Assembly: GCF_048771995.1 (NCBI RefSeq)
Contig: NC_133063.1
Span: 64,064,514-64,128,513 of the forward strand
DNA length: 64,000 nucleotides
Source of the DNA: Taeniopygia guttata
Taxonomy: Eukaryota; Chordata; Aves; Passeriformes; Estrildidae
Direction of reading: 5' to 3'
The notes under the pieces were generated by a model. The model saw only the letters and a list, made by a program, of their open reading frames with translations. It had not been told where the DNA came from and ran no database searches. How positions within the stretch are numbered: position 1 is the first letter of the stretch; every line of letters begins with the position of its first letter. A program made the position numbers and the translations under genes. Shown here piece after piece: positions 36,449-45,609 of the stretch.

Positions 36449-37684
36449 ACTGGAGACTTCCAGCCTTCCTCTGCCTTCCCCGGATGCCTCCTTCAGTACC
36501 CTTTGCTTGCTCAAGTTGTGTTGCTTCTGGGGGAGGAACAGAGCAGCTCTTTCACAGAACAGAACTGTGAAAGAGCGGAGAAGGATAGGGAGGGGGGAGG
36601 GCAGCCCTTGGGGCTGGCTGTCCCACAGGGCTCTTCTGCTGCCACTTTTCATCCCTCAAGGAAACTACTTGTGAATCTTTTGACTCTCTTCTCCCACCTT
36701 TTTCTGGGTCTTTGCTTTTCCATTTTAAGTGCCAAGAAATCTCTAAACATCTCTCTTGGCAGGATGTGGTTTTGCGCGCGCTGAGAACAACCAGGTGCTG
36801 GGCACCTCTGCTGCAGCAGCCACCACCAGGCACCACCAGCGGGCAAGGCTCACTGGAGCTGAGCTCCAGCTGCCTGGGCAACATCAGAAGTGCAGCCCTT
36901 GTAGGCAGATGCTGCCTCACCTTCTGCTTCCACTGCCTCTCGCAGTGATCTGCTGTGACAGCTGTGACCGCCCTGCAGGCAGCCTTTCAGCCACATCCTG
37001 GACAGTGTAAGGGCAGTCAGCAGCTTCATGGAGCCAGTGGTCAAACTGGCCTCCTGCCAGAAAAAGGCTGTAGCCAGGGAGCGGGTAGGCAGCAGAACAC
37101 TGCAGCAGCACTACACCCTGTGCCAAAGGCCCTGGCTCTGGCAGTGAACCCACCACTGGGAGAAGGGGTACTCAGGAACGTGCCAAACAGCTCCACAGCA
37201 TCCCAGTGTCTCTGCCCAGCAGACCACAGGGTAGAGTGCAGCCAGCTCAGCAGATGAACCTGACAGCTGCTATGACCTGCAGTGGTGAGAGGAATTTGGA
37301 TAAAGATGCAGAAGATTTTGGATAGCATTTGTTTCAAAACCAATGCATAAGCTACTACAGGGAATGTTTTCCAGTTTCCTCCCCTCTCTCCCAGCCATCA
37401 GGCCAGAGCAAAATCTCAAGCATCTGCTGGGCCTGAAAACCTGTGAAGCAGGATCCCCTGGACAGAGTCCATGCTGACAGCCCTGACCTTGCTGGATGCT
37501 CTTGCTGTTACCTCTGCAACCAAATAGCTTTTGTCATCCTCCACTCACAGCCCTCCAAGCCTTTTCCAGACTCTTTTCTAAAATGGCAGCCTGGCTATTG
37601 CAGCTCCAAACATTGTGTGAGGGCTCCACAGGGCTAGGAGGTAGGAAACAGCAGGAAAATTTTTGTTACTTTGAGGGTGACAGA
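36449..37684. other. GC-rich non-coding stretch
   Basis: GC-richer than its surroundings, with several open frames of 60-120 codons on both strands that carry no domain. A perfect 12-bp hairpin occurs at 36546-36576. It could be old internal retroviral sequence next to the LTR, but nothing diagnostic is readable. Confidence 0.4.
36546..36576. repeat. Perfect 12-bp hairpin
   Basis: GCTCTTTCACAG and CTGTGAAAGAGC are exact reverse complements around a seven-base loop, about 100 bases right of the putative solo LTR. Confidence 0.75.
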
Positions 37685-37862
37685 ATAATGGTAAATATTG
37701 CTCAGAGAGTTGGTGGGGTCACCATCCTTGGAGATCTTCAACAGTCACCTGCACATCATCCTGGGCAGCCAGTAACAGGGCCCCTGATTATCAGGGAGGT
37801 TGGACAAGATGACCTACAGAAGTTCCTTTCAACCTCAATAACCATTCTGTGATTCTATGATA
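37685..37862 (+). mobile_element. CR1 LINE 3'-end fragment
   Basis: Short CR1 3' terminus: GGTCACCATCCTTGGAGATC, GGAGGTTGGACAAGATGACC-like text, TTCCTTTCAACCTC and the ending ATTCTGTGATTCTATGA. Non-coding. Confidence 0.87.
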
Positions 37863-38429
37863 CAGATGATGGACCTTTTATACTGGTAGATCTTTGGGAT
37901 TCATTAGGATATGGCCCTCTATTCCAAAGCAGAATACAAAATGAAATATATTGACCCATCTTTTTTGAGTTACTGAGTAACTCAGAATTAAATGGCTTAG
38001 TAACATTACCCTGTCTTCTCCTGGTCTCCCTGAAAGTTTCACACAGCCTTTTTTAAAATTAAATTCTCTTCCCTTTCCTCAGTCTCAGTTACAAGAACTA
38101 ATGAGCTGGCATAAAATTGTCCAAATAGTCATCATTTGCACCAGGGTCATTCCAGGAATGCAATCAGAGGAAAATGTTTTGAGAATTTGTCAGTCCTTGC
38201 AGAGCCATACTTGTATGATATCCTCCCACACATGCATGCTTTGACTATAGATTAAAAAAGGAGAAAGTGAGAGTGCTTCTCACATTGCTGCAGTCACTGA
38301 ATTAGATACTTGCAGAAACAGAAATCAGTGCTGTCACTACAGATGAAGGAGAAATATGAGAGAAAATCTAAGACTTGCTGTGCCTCCTAGTTTTCTTACT
38401 TGTAGATGTTGTATCTACTGGCTGTAGAT
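37863..38429. other. Non-coding spacer between CR1 copies
   Basis: Unique-looking AT-rich sequence between two CR1 copies. No open frame or motif of note. Confidence 0.5.
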
Positions 38430-39162
38430 AGCATCATAGAATTATTTGAATCATTAAGGTTGAAAAGGATCTCAAAGATCAAGTTGAAGCATCAACCCAG
38501 AACCACCATCATGTTCACCACTCAACCACTCAACCGCTCCCCCAAATGGCCCATCCACACATTTTTAAACACTTTGAGGGATGGTGATTTCACCATTTTC
38601 CTTGGCAGCCTGTTCCAATGTTTTACTATGCTTTCTATGATTTTTTTCCCTAATATGTTATCTAAACTTCTAGCACAACTTAAAGTCATTTTCTCTTGTC
38701 CTTTCACTGGTTACTGGGGAGAAGAGACCAACCCCCACCTGTCTATAGCCTCCATTTGCAGAGTTGTAGAAAGCAATGAGTTTTCTCCTGAGCCTCCTTT
38801 TTCCCAGGAGAAACACCTCCAGCTCCCTCAACTGCTCCTCATCAGACCCACACCGTTGGCCTCAGACAATGATCCAGTCTGCCCAGATCCCTCTGCAGAG
38901 CCTTCCTGCCCTCCAGCAGATCAGCACTCCCACCCAGCTTGGTGTCACCTGCACACTGCCTGAGGCTCACTCCATCCCCTTGGAGTGATCTTTATCAGAT
39001 CACCGATAAAGATATTAAACAGGCCTGGCCCCAGTACTGACCCTGGGGAGCATCAGGTAACTGAACCAGCCCTGGTCACTGAACACCAGCTGGATATAAC
39101 TCCACTCACCACCACTCCAGGCCCAGCCATCCAGGAGGTTTTTAAATCTGGCTGTGGTCTGA
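38430..39162 (-). mobile_element. CR1 LINE, minus orientation, 3' part (split by ERV-2)
   Basis: The plus strand reads the reverse complement of a CR1 3' end from ATCATAGAATTATTTGAATC through CCTGTTCCAATG, CTGCCCAGATCCCTCTGCAG and CTGGGGAGCATCAGG. It is interrupted at GTCTGA, where ERV-2 begins, and resumes at 47599. Confidence 0.85.
39157..39162. repeat. ERV-2 target site duplication, left copy (GTCTGA)
   Basis: GTCTGA abuts the TGTTGC opening of the left LTR and is repeated exactly at 47599-47604. Removing one copy plus the provirus rejoins the CR1. Confidence 0.93.
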
Positions 39163-39727
39163 TGTTGCTATCACGCTGCCGTGGTAGTGTGGAGGAAGGG
39201 ATTTAGAAAGGCCTTGGGAATTGGAAACTGAGGAAAAGATACATTTAGGTATGAGGAAAAGATACATTTATGTATGCCCCATTGTTTTGGGAAAGTTTTG
39301 CTTCAGCATCTTTATGTAAACCCCCTTCTCCCCACCCCTGAGCAGTTCCCATTGGACCTGACCCATGGGGAGGTTCTGATGGGCCCATGCTGGACACTGT
39401 CTCTATTGTTTAGACCTTATCTCTTAATTTTGCTGTATAAAACTGTATCCGGGCAGTAGCCCAGGGTCTTTTGTCCCTGCAACTGTTCAGGCAATACAAT
39501 CTTTCTGGACTGCATACAATTGACCTCTCTTCGTCTCTTTATCTCGACTCCTTGCGGCGACCGAGGCGCACCGTCACTCGGACCATGCTAACCCAGCCAC
39601 TGACTGGTGAGCCCAGTGCAGCGGGACCGCGGCAAACCCCGGTCCCCTGAGGGGACAGCTAGCTGGAGGGGTCCCGAGGGGCCGGGGAGGGACGGGGGAC
39701 AGCCGCAAGTGACCCCCGAAAGCCGCA
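39163..39727 (+). repeat. ERV-2 5' LTR
   Basis: 565 bp from TGTTGCTATC to AAGCCGCA. U3 has a 23-bp tandem repeat (39229-39251 and 39252-39274), an inverted CCAAT (ATTGG 39351-39355) and TATAAAA (39437-39443). AATACA at 39493-39498 is the only poly(A)-signal-like hexamer in R. The 3' third is GC-rich. Confidence 0.95.
39229..39274 (+). repeat. 23-bp tandem repeat in ERV-2 U3
   Basis: Two copies of TGAGGAAAAGATACATTTA.GTA differ at one base. Tandem direct repeats in U3 are typical retroviral enhancer units. The matching unit in the 3' LTR carries two further changes in its second copy. Confidence 0.75.
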
Positions 39728-39729
39728 AG

Positions 39730-39747
39730 TGGCGCACCAACGTGGGA
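39730..39747 (+). promoter_or_regulatory. ERV-2 primer binding site (tRNA-Lys-like)
   Basis: TGGCGCACCAACGTGGGA follows the LTR after the same AG spacer used by ERV-1. It most resembles the complement of tRNA-Lys1,2, used by Mason-Pfizer-type betaretroviruses, but with an extra A. The tRNA assignment is tentative. Confidence 0.75.
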
Positions 39748-40095
39748 GCATTGCACCGGTTTGAGCGAACGCGCCGCGGCCGCCGCGGGCAGTTCACCAG
39801 TTGGGAGCTTTTCCGGACACTTTGCAATCTGTGTCGCCGCGAGCGACAGAGCGGCGAGCGGTGCGAAAAAACCGCCACGCAGGCTGTCAGCTCCGCGGGG
39901 AGAAGCTCTCGGACCGCGCTGGTGGTGTGGGCACTCGCCCTTCCACACAGCCCGGCAGGACTCCCGCCGCGGGGACAGAGGCGCCGATTTCTGTCCGGCG
40001 CTGTGTCTGTGGATGCGGACGGGACCTTCCTAACACCCGGAAGACTGTCTGCGGCGTCGGGAACTGTTGCTGCAGTGTGTTTTCTGAAGAACGGC

Positions 40096-40106
40096 GGTGG
40101 GTAAGT
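40096..40106 (+). promoter_or_regulatory. ERV-2 leader splice donor
   Basis: GTGG|GTAAGT, with GT at 40101-40102, is a strong donor 170 bases before the gag start. It would pair with the env acceptor at 45599-45600. Confidence 0.6.
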
Positions 40107-40270
40107 CTCGGTACTGGTGGGGTGGGTCCGGCCAGGAGACTGGAGTCAGGCTCCTGTGTGCCCAAGGGGGGACACGCCAGCGCGCAGGCGTGTCGGGAGC
40201 TCTGCCGGGTCTTTAGAACTTTGGGGTTTTTGCTGCAGCAGCTGGGTGAGATTTTGCTGTGCTGCCAGCG

Positions 40271-41989
40271 ATGGGTGTTACGCTGACTACACAGCAGAAA
40301 GAGATTTATAAACAAGTTCAAGAACCCCTGCAGACAGCAGGTGCAAAACTTCCTAAGAGCCTGGTGAAAGAGTTTGTCAGATGGGTAACAGTAAGTTTTT
40401 CGGAGGTAACAGAGCAAGAAGTGACAGAAAGACAGTTTTGGAAGTGTGTGGGTGCAGTGTTGAGTGAAAGGACAAAGGCAGGAGATCCCTCAGTGAAAGA
40501 AGGTTTTATGAGAATCTTTTTGTTCGTTTATGACTTTGTGAAAGAGAGTGCAGACACTCGGGACGCCCGGGGAACAGAAAAGCATCACATCGCGTCCCCT
40601 GTAACCCCCCGCGTCCCCGGCTTTGAAAAAACTAACCGCGCAGATGTAGATTCAGTTCCTAACCCTTCTCCATCTCATGATTCCGCTCCCGCAGCTCAAA
40701 ATCCTTGCTTTGCACCCCCCACCCCCCTCGCGCAGCCACCACAAGATGGAGGCGGCCACGCGACATTCCCTTCTCCATCCCAGAATTCCTTGCTCCCCGT
40801 GCCAGCCCAGAACACACCCCCAGCCCTCGTGTCCCTCCCTTTGCCCATCCCCAATCCCAATCCCTCCTCCCTTGCAGCGATTCAGCCCACGGTCCAGCCC
40901 TCAGCTCCTCCCCTCGCAGCTCCATCACCACCCCCTGCCCCTGCCCCGCTCCACACGGCCCCTCCAGCTGCGGCCACTCCCACACAAGCCGCCCCCCCTC
41001 TCGCTCCCGGTTCCCTCGGCAACGGCAGCGCCGGAGCTGCCAGCTCCGAGACTGTCGGCTCCGGGAAACAGAAACCGGCCAGAGACACCGATCCTCCGTT
41101 CATGGCCCCAGTTGTTTATAATGCGAGAGGACAAAACCCTAGATGGGAGCCCCTTTCATACGACAGTATCAGGGAACTCTGCAAAACAAAACGTGAATTT
41201 GGAGAAAGGAGTGAATTTTTTAAGAGTATTTTAAAAGCTACTCTAGGTTCCAAAACTTTTGTCCCTGCTGATTTGAAACGTCTTTTCAGCTGTTTGCTCC
41301 CTCAATCTGAATTTAGATTGTGGGAAAGAACTTGGAAAAGGCTTGCAGGAGACCTCCTTCCAGAGATTTTGCAGAGTCCAACCCATTCCACAGATATAGA
41401 GGATGAGGAAATCACCTTAGAACATCTAGTGGGTGAGGGTGATTGGAGCCAAGCTGAGAAGCAAGCAGCAGGCATTCCCAGATCAGTGTTAGACCTGTCC
41501 AGGGATGCGGCAGAACGTGCATTTTTTAACATGCCTTCTAAAGAACCTATCATTTCTTATGCCGCTTTGAAGCAGTCTGTTGCAGAGCCGTTCATGGATT
41601 TTGTGGATCGAGTGAGAGCTTCAGTCGAGAAAAGGGTGCAAAATCCAGAGCTCCAAGATCAGCTCACACTAGAAATTGCCACCACAAATGCAAATGAAGC
41701 CTGTCAACGAGTCATCCTGGCCCTTCCAGCATCGCCTCCACCCACACTCGATCAGCTCATTGAGGAGTGCACGAGAAAAGCTACACTAATGACAAGGGAC
41801 TCAGTGATAAAACCACGGGGGAAAGTGGTTGCAGAGGCAATGGTAACCCCAAAAACACCAAGGGCTGCCAAGCCTCCTGCACCCAAACGCCGATGCTATT
41901 TCTGTAACCAGGAGGGACATCTCATAGGCCAGTGCCCTCTGAGGGGGAAAACGGGGGCGGGGGAGGTCTCCAATCAGCAAAAAAACTGA
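40271..41989 (+). CDS. gag: ERV-2 Gag polyprotein, intact
   Basis: I start at the second ATG of the frame (40271, AGCGATGG): it gives MGVTLTT, a plausible N-myristoylation signal (Gly-2, Thr-6), and has a strong start context; the upstream codon at 40259 adds four residues. This leaves 572 residues. Matrix is about 1-100. A proline-rich linker (about 130-265) holds a PSAP late-domain motif at 210-213, the docking site for TSG101 in the ESCRT budding pathway. Capsid starts near PVVYNARGQ (about 280), with the major homology region at 434-452 (KQSVAEPFMDFVDRV). One zinc knuckle, CYFCNQEGHLIGQC, sits at 542-555. The frame ends at TGA 41987-41989, directly after a slip site. No disabling change is seen. 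Confidence 0.94.
   Translation: MGVTLTTQQKEIYKQVQEPLQTAGAKLPKSLVKEFVRWVTVSFSEVTEQEVTERQFWKCVGAVLSERTKAGDPSVKEGFMRIFLFVYDFVKESADTRDARGTEKHHIASPVTPRVPGFEKTNRADVDSVPNPSPSHDSAPAAQNPCFAPPTPLAQPPQDGGGHATFPSPSQNSLLPVPAQNTPPALVSLPLPIPNPNPSSLAAIQPTVQPSAPPLAAPSPPPAPAPLHTAPPAAATPTQAAPPLAPGSLGNGSAGAASSETVGSGKQKPARDTDPPFMAPVVYNARGQNPRWEPLSYDSIRELCKTKREFGERSEFFKSILKATLGSKTFVPADLKRLFSCLLPQSEFRLWERTWKRLAGDLLPEILQSPTHSTDIEDEEITLEHLVGEGDWSQAEKQAAGIPRSVLDLSRDAAERAFFNMPSKEPIISYAALKQSVAEPFMDFVDRVRASVEKRVQNPELQDQLTLEIATTNANEACQRVILALPASPPPTLDQLIEECTRKATLMTRDSVIKPRGKVVAEAMVTPKTPRAAKPPAPKRRCYFCNQEGHLIGQCPLRGKTGAGEVSNQQKN
41980..41986 (+). promoter_or_regulatory. Gag-pro -1 ribosomal frameshift site (A AAA AAC)
   Basis: The heptamer A AAA AAC is in the correct register with gag codons (CAA AAA AAC TGA) and is followed at once by the gag stop. 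Mouse mammary tumour virus uses the same heptamer at its gag-pro junction. The -1 frame continues as the pro frame. A downstream pseudoknot was not worked out. Confidence 0.9.
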
Positions 41990-42801
41990 TTGGGGAGCGC
42001 AGTCCTATCCCGCGTGATGACACAAATGGGGTGGGCCAAGGTGTTGTGGCCAGAGCTGCTGTTCACCACATTGTACCTAGTATCAGCAGCCAAGCTTACA
42101 CCACTGATAAGACCGAACCTTACCGATTGAGACTCACTAAACCTGTTCATTTTTCTAATCAGGACTGGCATTTCATCACAGCTACAGCAGAGCTCCTGCC
42201 CCGCATTCGGGACTGCGAAACTCGCAGACGGAATGATCTACTAAACTGCAAGTACCTTGTCATTGGGGACACAAAGTACACTCCTAAGGAGACAGAAATC
42301 CCTCCTGGCATCGTTTCACTCGATCCCAGGACCTTCTATCTCATGGCACGCTGTGTCCACCCTCCTCTCTTCCTGGCGGAGGGACAGATCATTGCGCAGG
42401 CCATTCCAGTGCCCCATCTTTTGTGTGATGATCATGCCCTCTCAGTCTTTTACACTGAGATGCTGGGGGAAGAGAAACCCCTTGTGTGGTGTGGCCTCCA
42501 GAGCGAGGGCCATTCCGTTCTCCTTCAGGGGATGATGGACACCGGGGCAGATGTGACAGTCATTCCTCCTCAAAAATGGCCAAAGCAATGGGAGTTGGAA
42601 AATGTAGGCCACCCAGTTATAGGTGTGGGAGGTCCAAAAGTAGCACAACAGTCCAAAAATGTGGTCCAAATCAAGGGACCAAATGGGCAATCAGCATCTC
42701 TACGCCCATTTGTTCTGGATTCAAAATTCACCCTCTGGGGAAGAGATGCCATGTCCCAATGGGGGGCGAAGTTAGAACTACCAAGCCCCCAGGATTTTTA
42801 G
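41983..42801 (+). CDS. pro: ERV-2 protease frame with degenerate dUTPase-like region, intact
   Basis: Entered by -1 frameshift; it has no start codon of its own. The first part (about 42109-42420) resembles a retroviral dUTPase in outline: a PPGIVSLDPR turn and an EGQIIAQAIPVP segment like the dUTPase strand with GDRIAQ. The canonical catalytic motifs (GRS, the Asp of GVIDPDY, the Gly-rich C-terminal loop) are not visible, so it is probably not an active nucleotidase. The aspartic protease follows: DTGADVT at 42538-42558 with the active-site Asp, a GVGG flap-like segment, and LWGRD near the end. It would act as a homodimer to cut Gag and Gag-Pol. The frame stops at TAG 42799-42801, on a second slip site. 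No break was found. Confidence 0.88.
   Translation, partial: KLIGERSPIPRDDTNGVGQGVVARAAVHHIVPSISSQAYTTDKTEPYRLRLTKPVHFSNQDWHFITATAELLPRIRDCETRRRNDLLNCKYLVIGDTKYTPKETEIPPGIVSLDPRTFYLMARCVHPPLFLAEGQIIAQAIPVPHLLCDDHALSVFYTEMLGEEKPLVWCGLQSEGHSVLLQGMMDTGADVTVIPPQKWPKQWELENVGHPVIGVGGPKVAQQSKNVVQIKGPNGQSASLRPFVLDSKFTLWGRDAMSQWGAKLELPSPQDF
42792..42798 (+). promoter_or_regulatory. Pro-pol -1 ribosomal frameshift site (G GAT TTT)
   Basis: G GAT TTT is in register with pro codons (CAG GAT TTT TAG), directly before the pro stop, and the -1 frame runs into pol. It closely resembles the G GAT TTA used at the mouse mammary tumour virus pro-pol junction. Confidence 0.8.
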
Positions 42802-42926
42802 GTGCGGCCACTGAGGAGCGCCCTACCCAAAAATTTAAGTGGCTCACAGATACACCCGTCTGGGTAGACCAGTGGCCGCTGACTACAGAAAAGACAAGAG
42901 CACTCTCTCAAATTGTAGAAGAGTAA

Positions 42927-43664
42927 TTGGCAAAGGGACATATAGTAGAAACCCAGAGCCCTTGGAATTCTCCGGTGTTTGTTATCAAGAAACCGGGGAA
43001 AGACAAGTGGCGGCTCCTCCACGATCTGAGAAAAATTAATAACGTCATTGAGGACATGGGATCTCTTCAACCAGGAATGCCTTCCCCATCTATGCTTCCC
43101 CAGAATTGGAAATTGGCAGTGCTTGATATCAAAGACTGCTTCTTCCAAATTCCCCTACACCCAGATGATGCGCCATGCTTTGCCTTTTCTGAGCCCTCTC
43201 TTAACAGAGCGGCTCCCATGAAACACTACCATTGGACGGTTCTTCCTCAGGGTCTCAAATGCTCTCCCATCATCTGCCAGTGGTATGTGGCCAGAGTTCT
43301 GTCCCCAGTCCGTGCCAAGTGGAAGGATTGCATTTTGTATCATTACATGGATGATGTCCTTGTTTGTGCCAACAGTGACAACGTACTTGCAAAGGCATTG
43401 GAGGACACTATCTCAGCTTTGTCGGCGGCTGGATTTGAGTTGCAAAAGGAAAAGGTGCAGCACCTGCCGCCTTGGAAGTATCTGGGCCTTGAAATTGGTA
43501 ACAGAACCATCACACCCCAGAGACCAATGATAAATGATGATCCAAAAACATTACAAGACCTCCACCAGCTTTGTGGGTCTCTAAATTGGGTCAGACCCTG
43601 GCTGGGGCTCACCACGGGAGAGTTGTCCCCCATCTTCAATTTATTAAAAGGGGGGAAGAGTTAG
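42927..43664 (+). pseudogene. pol: ERV-2 reverse transcriptase segment of pol
   Basis: The longest uninterrupted reverse-transcriptase stretch, 245 codons, lies between the TAA at 42924 and the stop after the G-run. It contains fingers (SPWNSPVFVIKK, WRLLHDLR), palm (LDIKDCFFQIPL, then YMDD) and the beginning of the connection region. It has no start codon context of its own and is not an independent gene. Confidence 0.9.
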
Positions 43665-45514
43665 ACTCCCCGAGGGCCCTGACCCAGGAGGCCAGGGCTG
43701 CTTTGGAGAAAATTCAGTCCACCCTAGCAGACAGACAGGCCCACAGGTGTCGTGAGGGCTTGCCTTTCCGATTCATCGTCCTTGGTAAGTTGCCACACCT
43801 CCATGGGTTGATCTTTCAATGGGACACAGACCATCGGGATCCCCTCTTAATTATAGAGTGGGTGTTCCTTGGTCATCAGTTGTCCAAAAGTATCACCAAG
43901 CCACAAGAGTTGATGGCCCAGCTGATCATGAGGGCCAGGGCTCGCTTGCAGGTGTTGGCAGGGTGTGACTTCGCATGCATTCATCTCCCTATCAAAATAT
44001 CCACAGGGAGACTCTCTAAGGAAATACTCGAACACCTGTTTCAGACCAATGAAAACTTGCAATTCTCCCTAGACAGTTTCACTGGACAAATTCTCATCAA
44101 CCATCCAGGCCACAGATTGTTTGAAACAGAGTTTCATTTGATCCCAAAAAGTATCCAGAGCAGTGAACCACTGAAAGCACTGACAGTTTTCACAGACGCG
44201 TCGGGAGGGTCCCACAAATCTGTGATCACATGGAAAGACCCCCAGACTCAGCAGTGGGAAGCTGATATAAAGGTTGTGGAGGGCTCCCCACAGGTTGCCG
44301 AGCTGGACACTGTTGTCAGGGCCTTTGAAAAGTTTTCAGAACCAATTAATATAGTTACAGATTCAGCATATGTAGCAGGTGTGGTGTCCAGGGCAGAACA
44401 TGCAGTACTCAAAGAGGTTTCCAACCCAGTGATATTCAGTTTGCTCTCAAAACTAATCTTTCTAGTTTCACACCGAGAGCAGCCTTTTTTTGTAATGCAT
44501 GTGAGATCACACACAGATCTTCCAGGTTTTATAGCTGAAGGTAATCGTAGGGCAGATGCACTGGCTGCTCCTCTGCAGCTGGCTGGCCAACCAAACATCC
44601 TCGAACAGGCCAAGGTAAGCCATCAATTGCTTCATCAAAATGCCCCGGGACTGGTCCACCAATTCCAACTGCGGCGTGACCAAGCCAATGCAATTGTGGC
44701 TGCTTGCCCCCAGTGTCAGGAGTCCACTTTACCAACTGTGAGTTCAGGAGTGAACCCCAGGGGACTCCGCAGTTGTGAAGTGTGGCAAACTGACATCACA
44801 CATATACAGGAGTTCGGGAAGTTCCAACATGTACATGTTTCAGTAGATACTTTCTCCGGAGCAGTCTTTGCCTCAGCCCACACTGGACAGAAAGCTGCAG
44901 ATGCCAAAAAACATCTTATGCAGGCATTTGCAGCCTTAGGGGTCCCCACCACCATCAAGACAGATAATGGCCCAGCCTATATTTCCAGAGCGTTTGGTGA
45001 GTTTTTACAAGAGTGGGGGGTGAACCATCGGACAGGAATTGCACACTCCCCCACCGGCCAGGCTGTGATAGAAAGAACACATCAGACCTTAAAAAAGGTC
45101 CTCCTTCGCCAGCGGGGAGATATCCAGGTCCTATCTCCGCAGATGAGGCTCTGCAAAGCCCTTTTCACCATTAACTTCTTAAATTGTTCTTTTGATAGGC
45201 CTGAACCCCCAGTCCTGCATCATTTTAAACAACATCAACAGCTCAGACCCGAAGAGAGACCTCCAGTGTTAATTAGGGATCCAGACTCTGGAGAGATCCA
45301 GGGTCCACACCAGCTTATCACTTGGGGACGGGGGTATGCGTGCGTATCCACACCCTCTGGACTCAGGTGGATCCCTAAGAAATGGGTCAGACCATATACT
45401 GCCGAACAGGGAGTGAGTCCACCACAGAGTAACCCCCCTGATGCTCAGGGGAATCCCACAGAAAATGCAGTTGTGTCAAACACAAAACGCCGCAAGGAAG
45501 GAGGAGACCCCTAA
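43655..45514 (+). pseudogene. pol: ERV-2 RNase H and integrase segment of pol
   Basis: A long uninterrupted frame after the G-run break. Order: connection region, RNase H (TVFTDAS, ELD, VTDSAY, NRRADALA), a linker, then integrase with zinc finger, catalytic core (WQTDITH; TDNGPAY; SPTGQAVIERTH) and an SH3-like C-terminal domain. The tail is basic (TKRRKEGGDP). Every catalytic residue is present although the frame is cut off from reverse transcriptase. Confidence 0.92.
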
Positions 45515-45584
45515 TCCCTGTTTTCCTTTATACTGGCAGAGCAAATTGTACCTTTTTCAGAGTTAGTTTACCTTGTTATATGAT

Positions 45585-45600
45585 TTTATCTTTCTTTCAG
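45585..45600 (+). promoter_or_regulatory. ERV-2 env splice acceptor
   Basis: A pyrimidine tract ending TTTCTTTCAG at 45600 lies ten bases upstream of the env ATG (45610) and after the pol stop, as expected for a singly spliced env mRNA. Confidence 0.6.
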
Positions 45601-45609
45601 ACTAGCAGA

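Larger units (their letters stand above)
42795..45514 (+). pseudogene. pol: ERV-2 pol: reverse transcriptase, RNase H, integrase; two breaks
   Basis: The pol frame enters from the pro-pol slip site. Break 1 is an in-frame TAA at 42924-42926, in the stretch just before the SPWNSPVFVI block of reverse transcriptase. Break 2 is at the six-G run 43649-43654: the frame before it ends at 43664, and RNase H-integrase continues in the next frame, consistent with loss of one base in a homopolymer. Reverse transcriptase keeps LDIKD (43125-43139), LPQG and YMDD (43344-43355). Reading from 43571, RNase H residues D209, E244, D264 and D329 are present. Integrase has the HHCC finger (H351, H355, C379, C382), the D408-D465-E501 triad with 35 residues between the last two, and a C-terminal WVRPY. 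All catalytic residues survive. Enzymes could not be made as one Gag-Pro-Pol chain. Confidence 0.92.

Noticed and set aside
35889-36570. 175- and 220-codon overlapping open frames on opposite strands
   Set aside because: They are inside or just beyond the putative solo LTR, Ser/Pro/Leu-rich, with no domain.
39607-40286. Open frames of 161-165 codons in the ERV-2 LTR end and leader
   Set aside because: GC-rich leader sequence keeps several frames open; none has motif support, and the gag start lies downstream.
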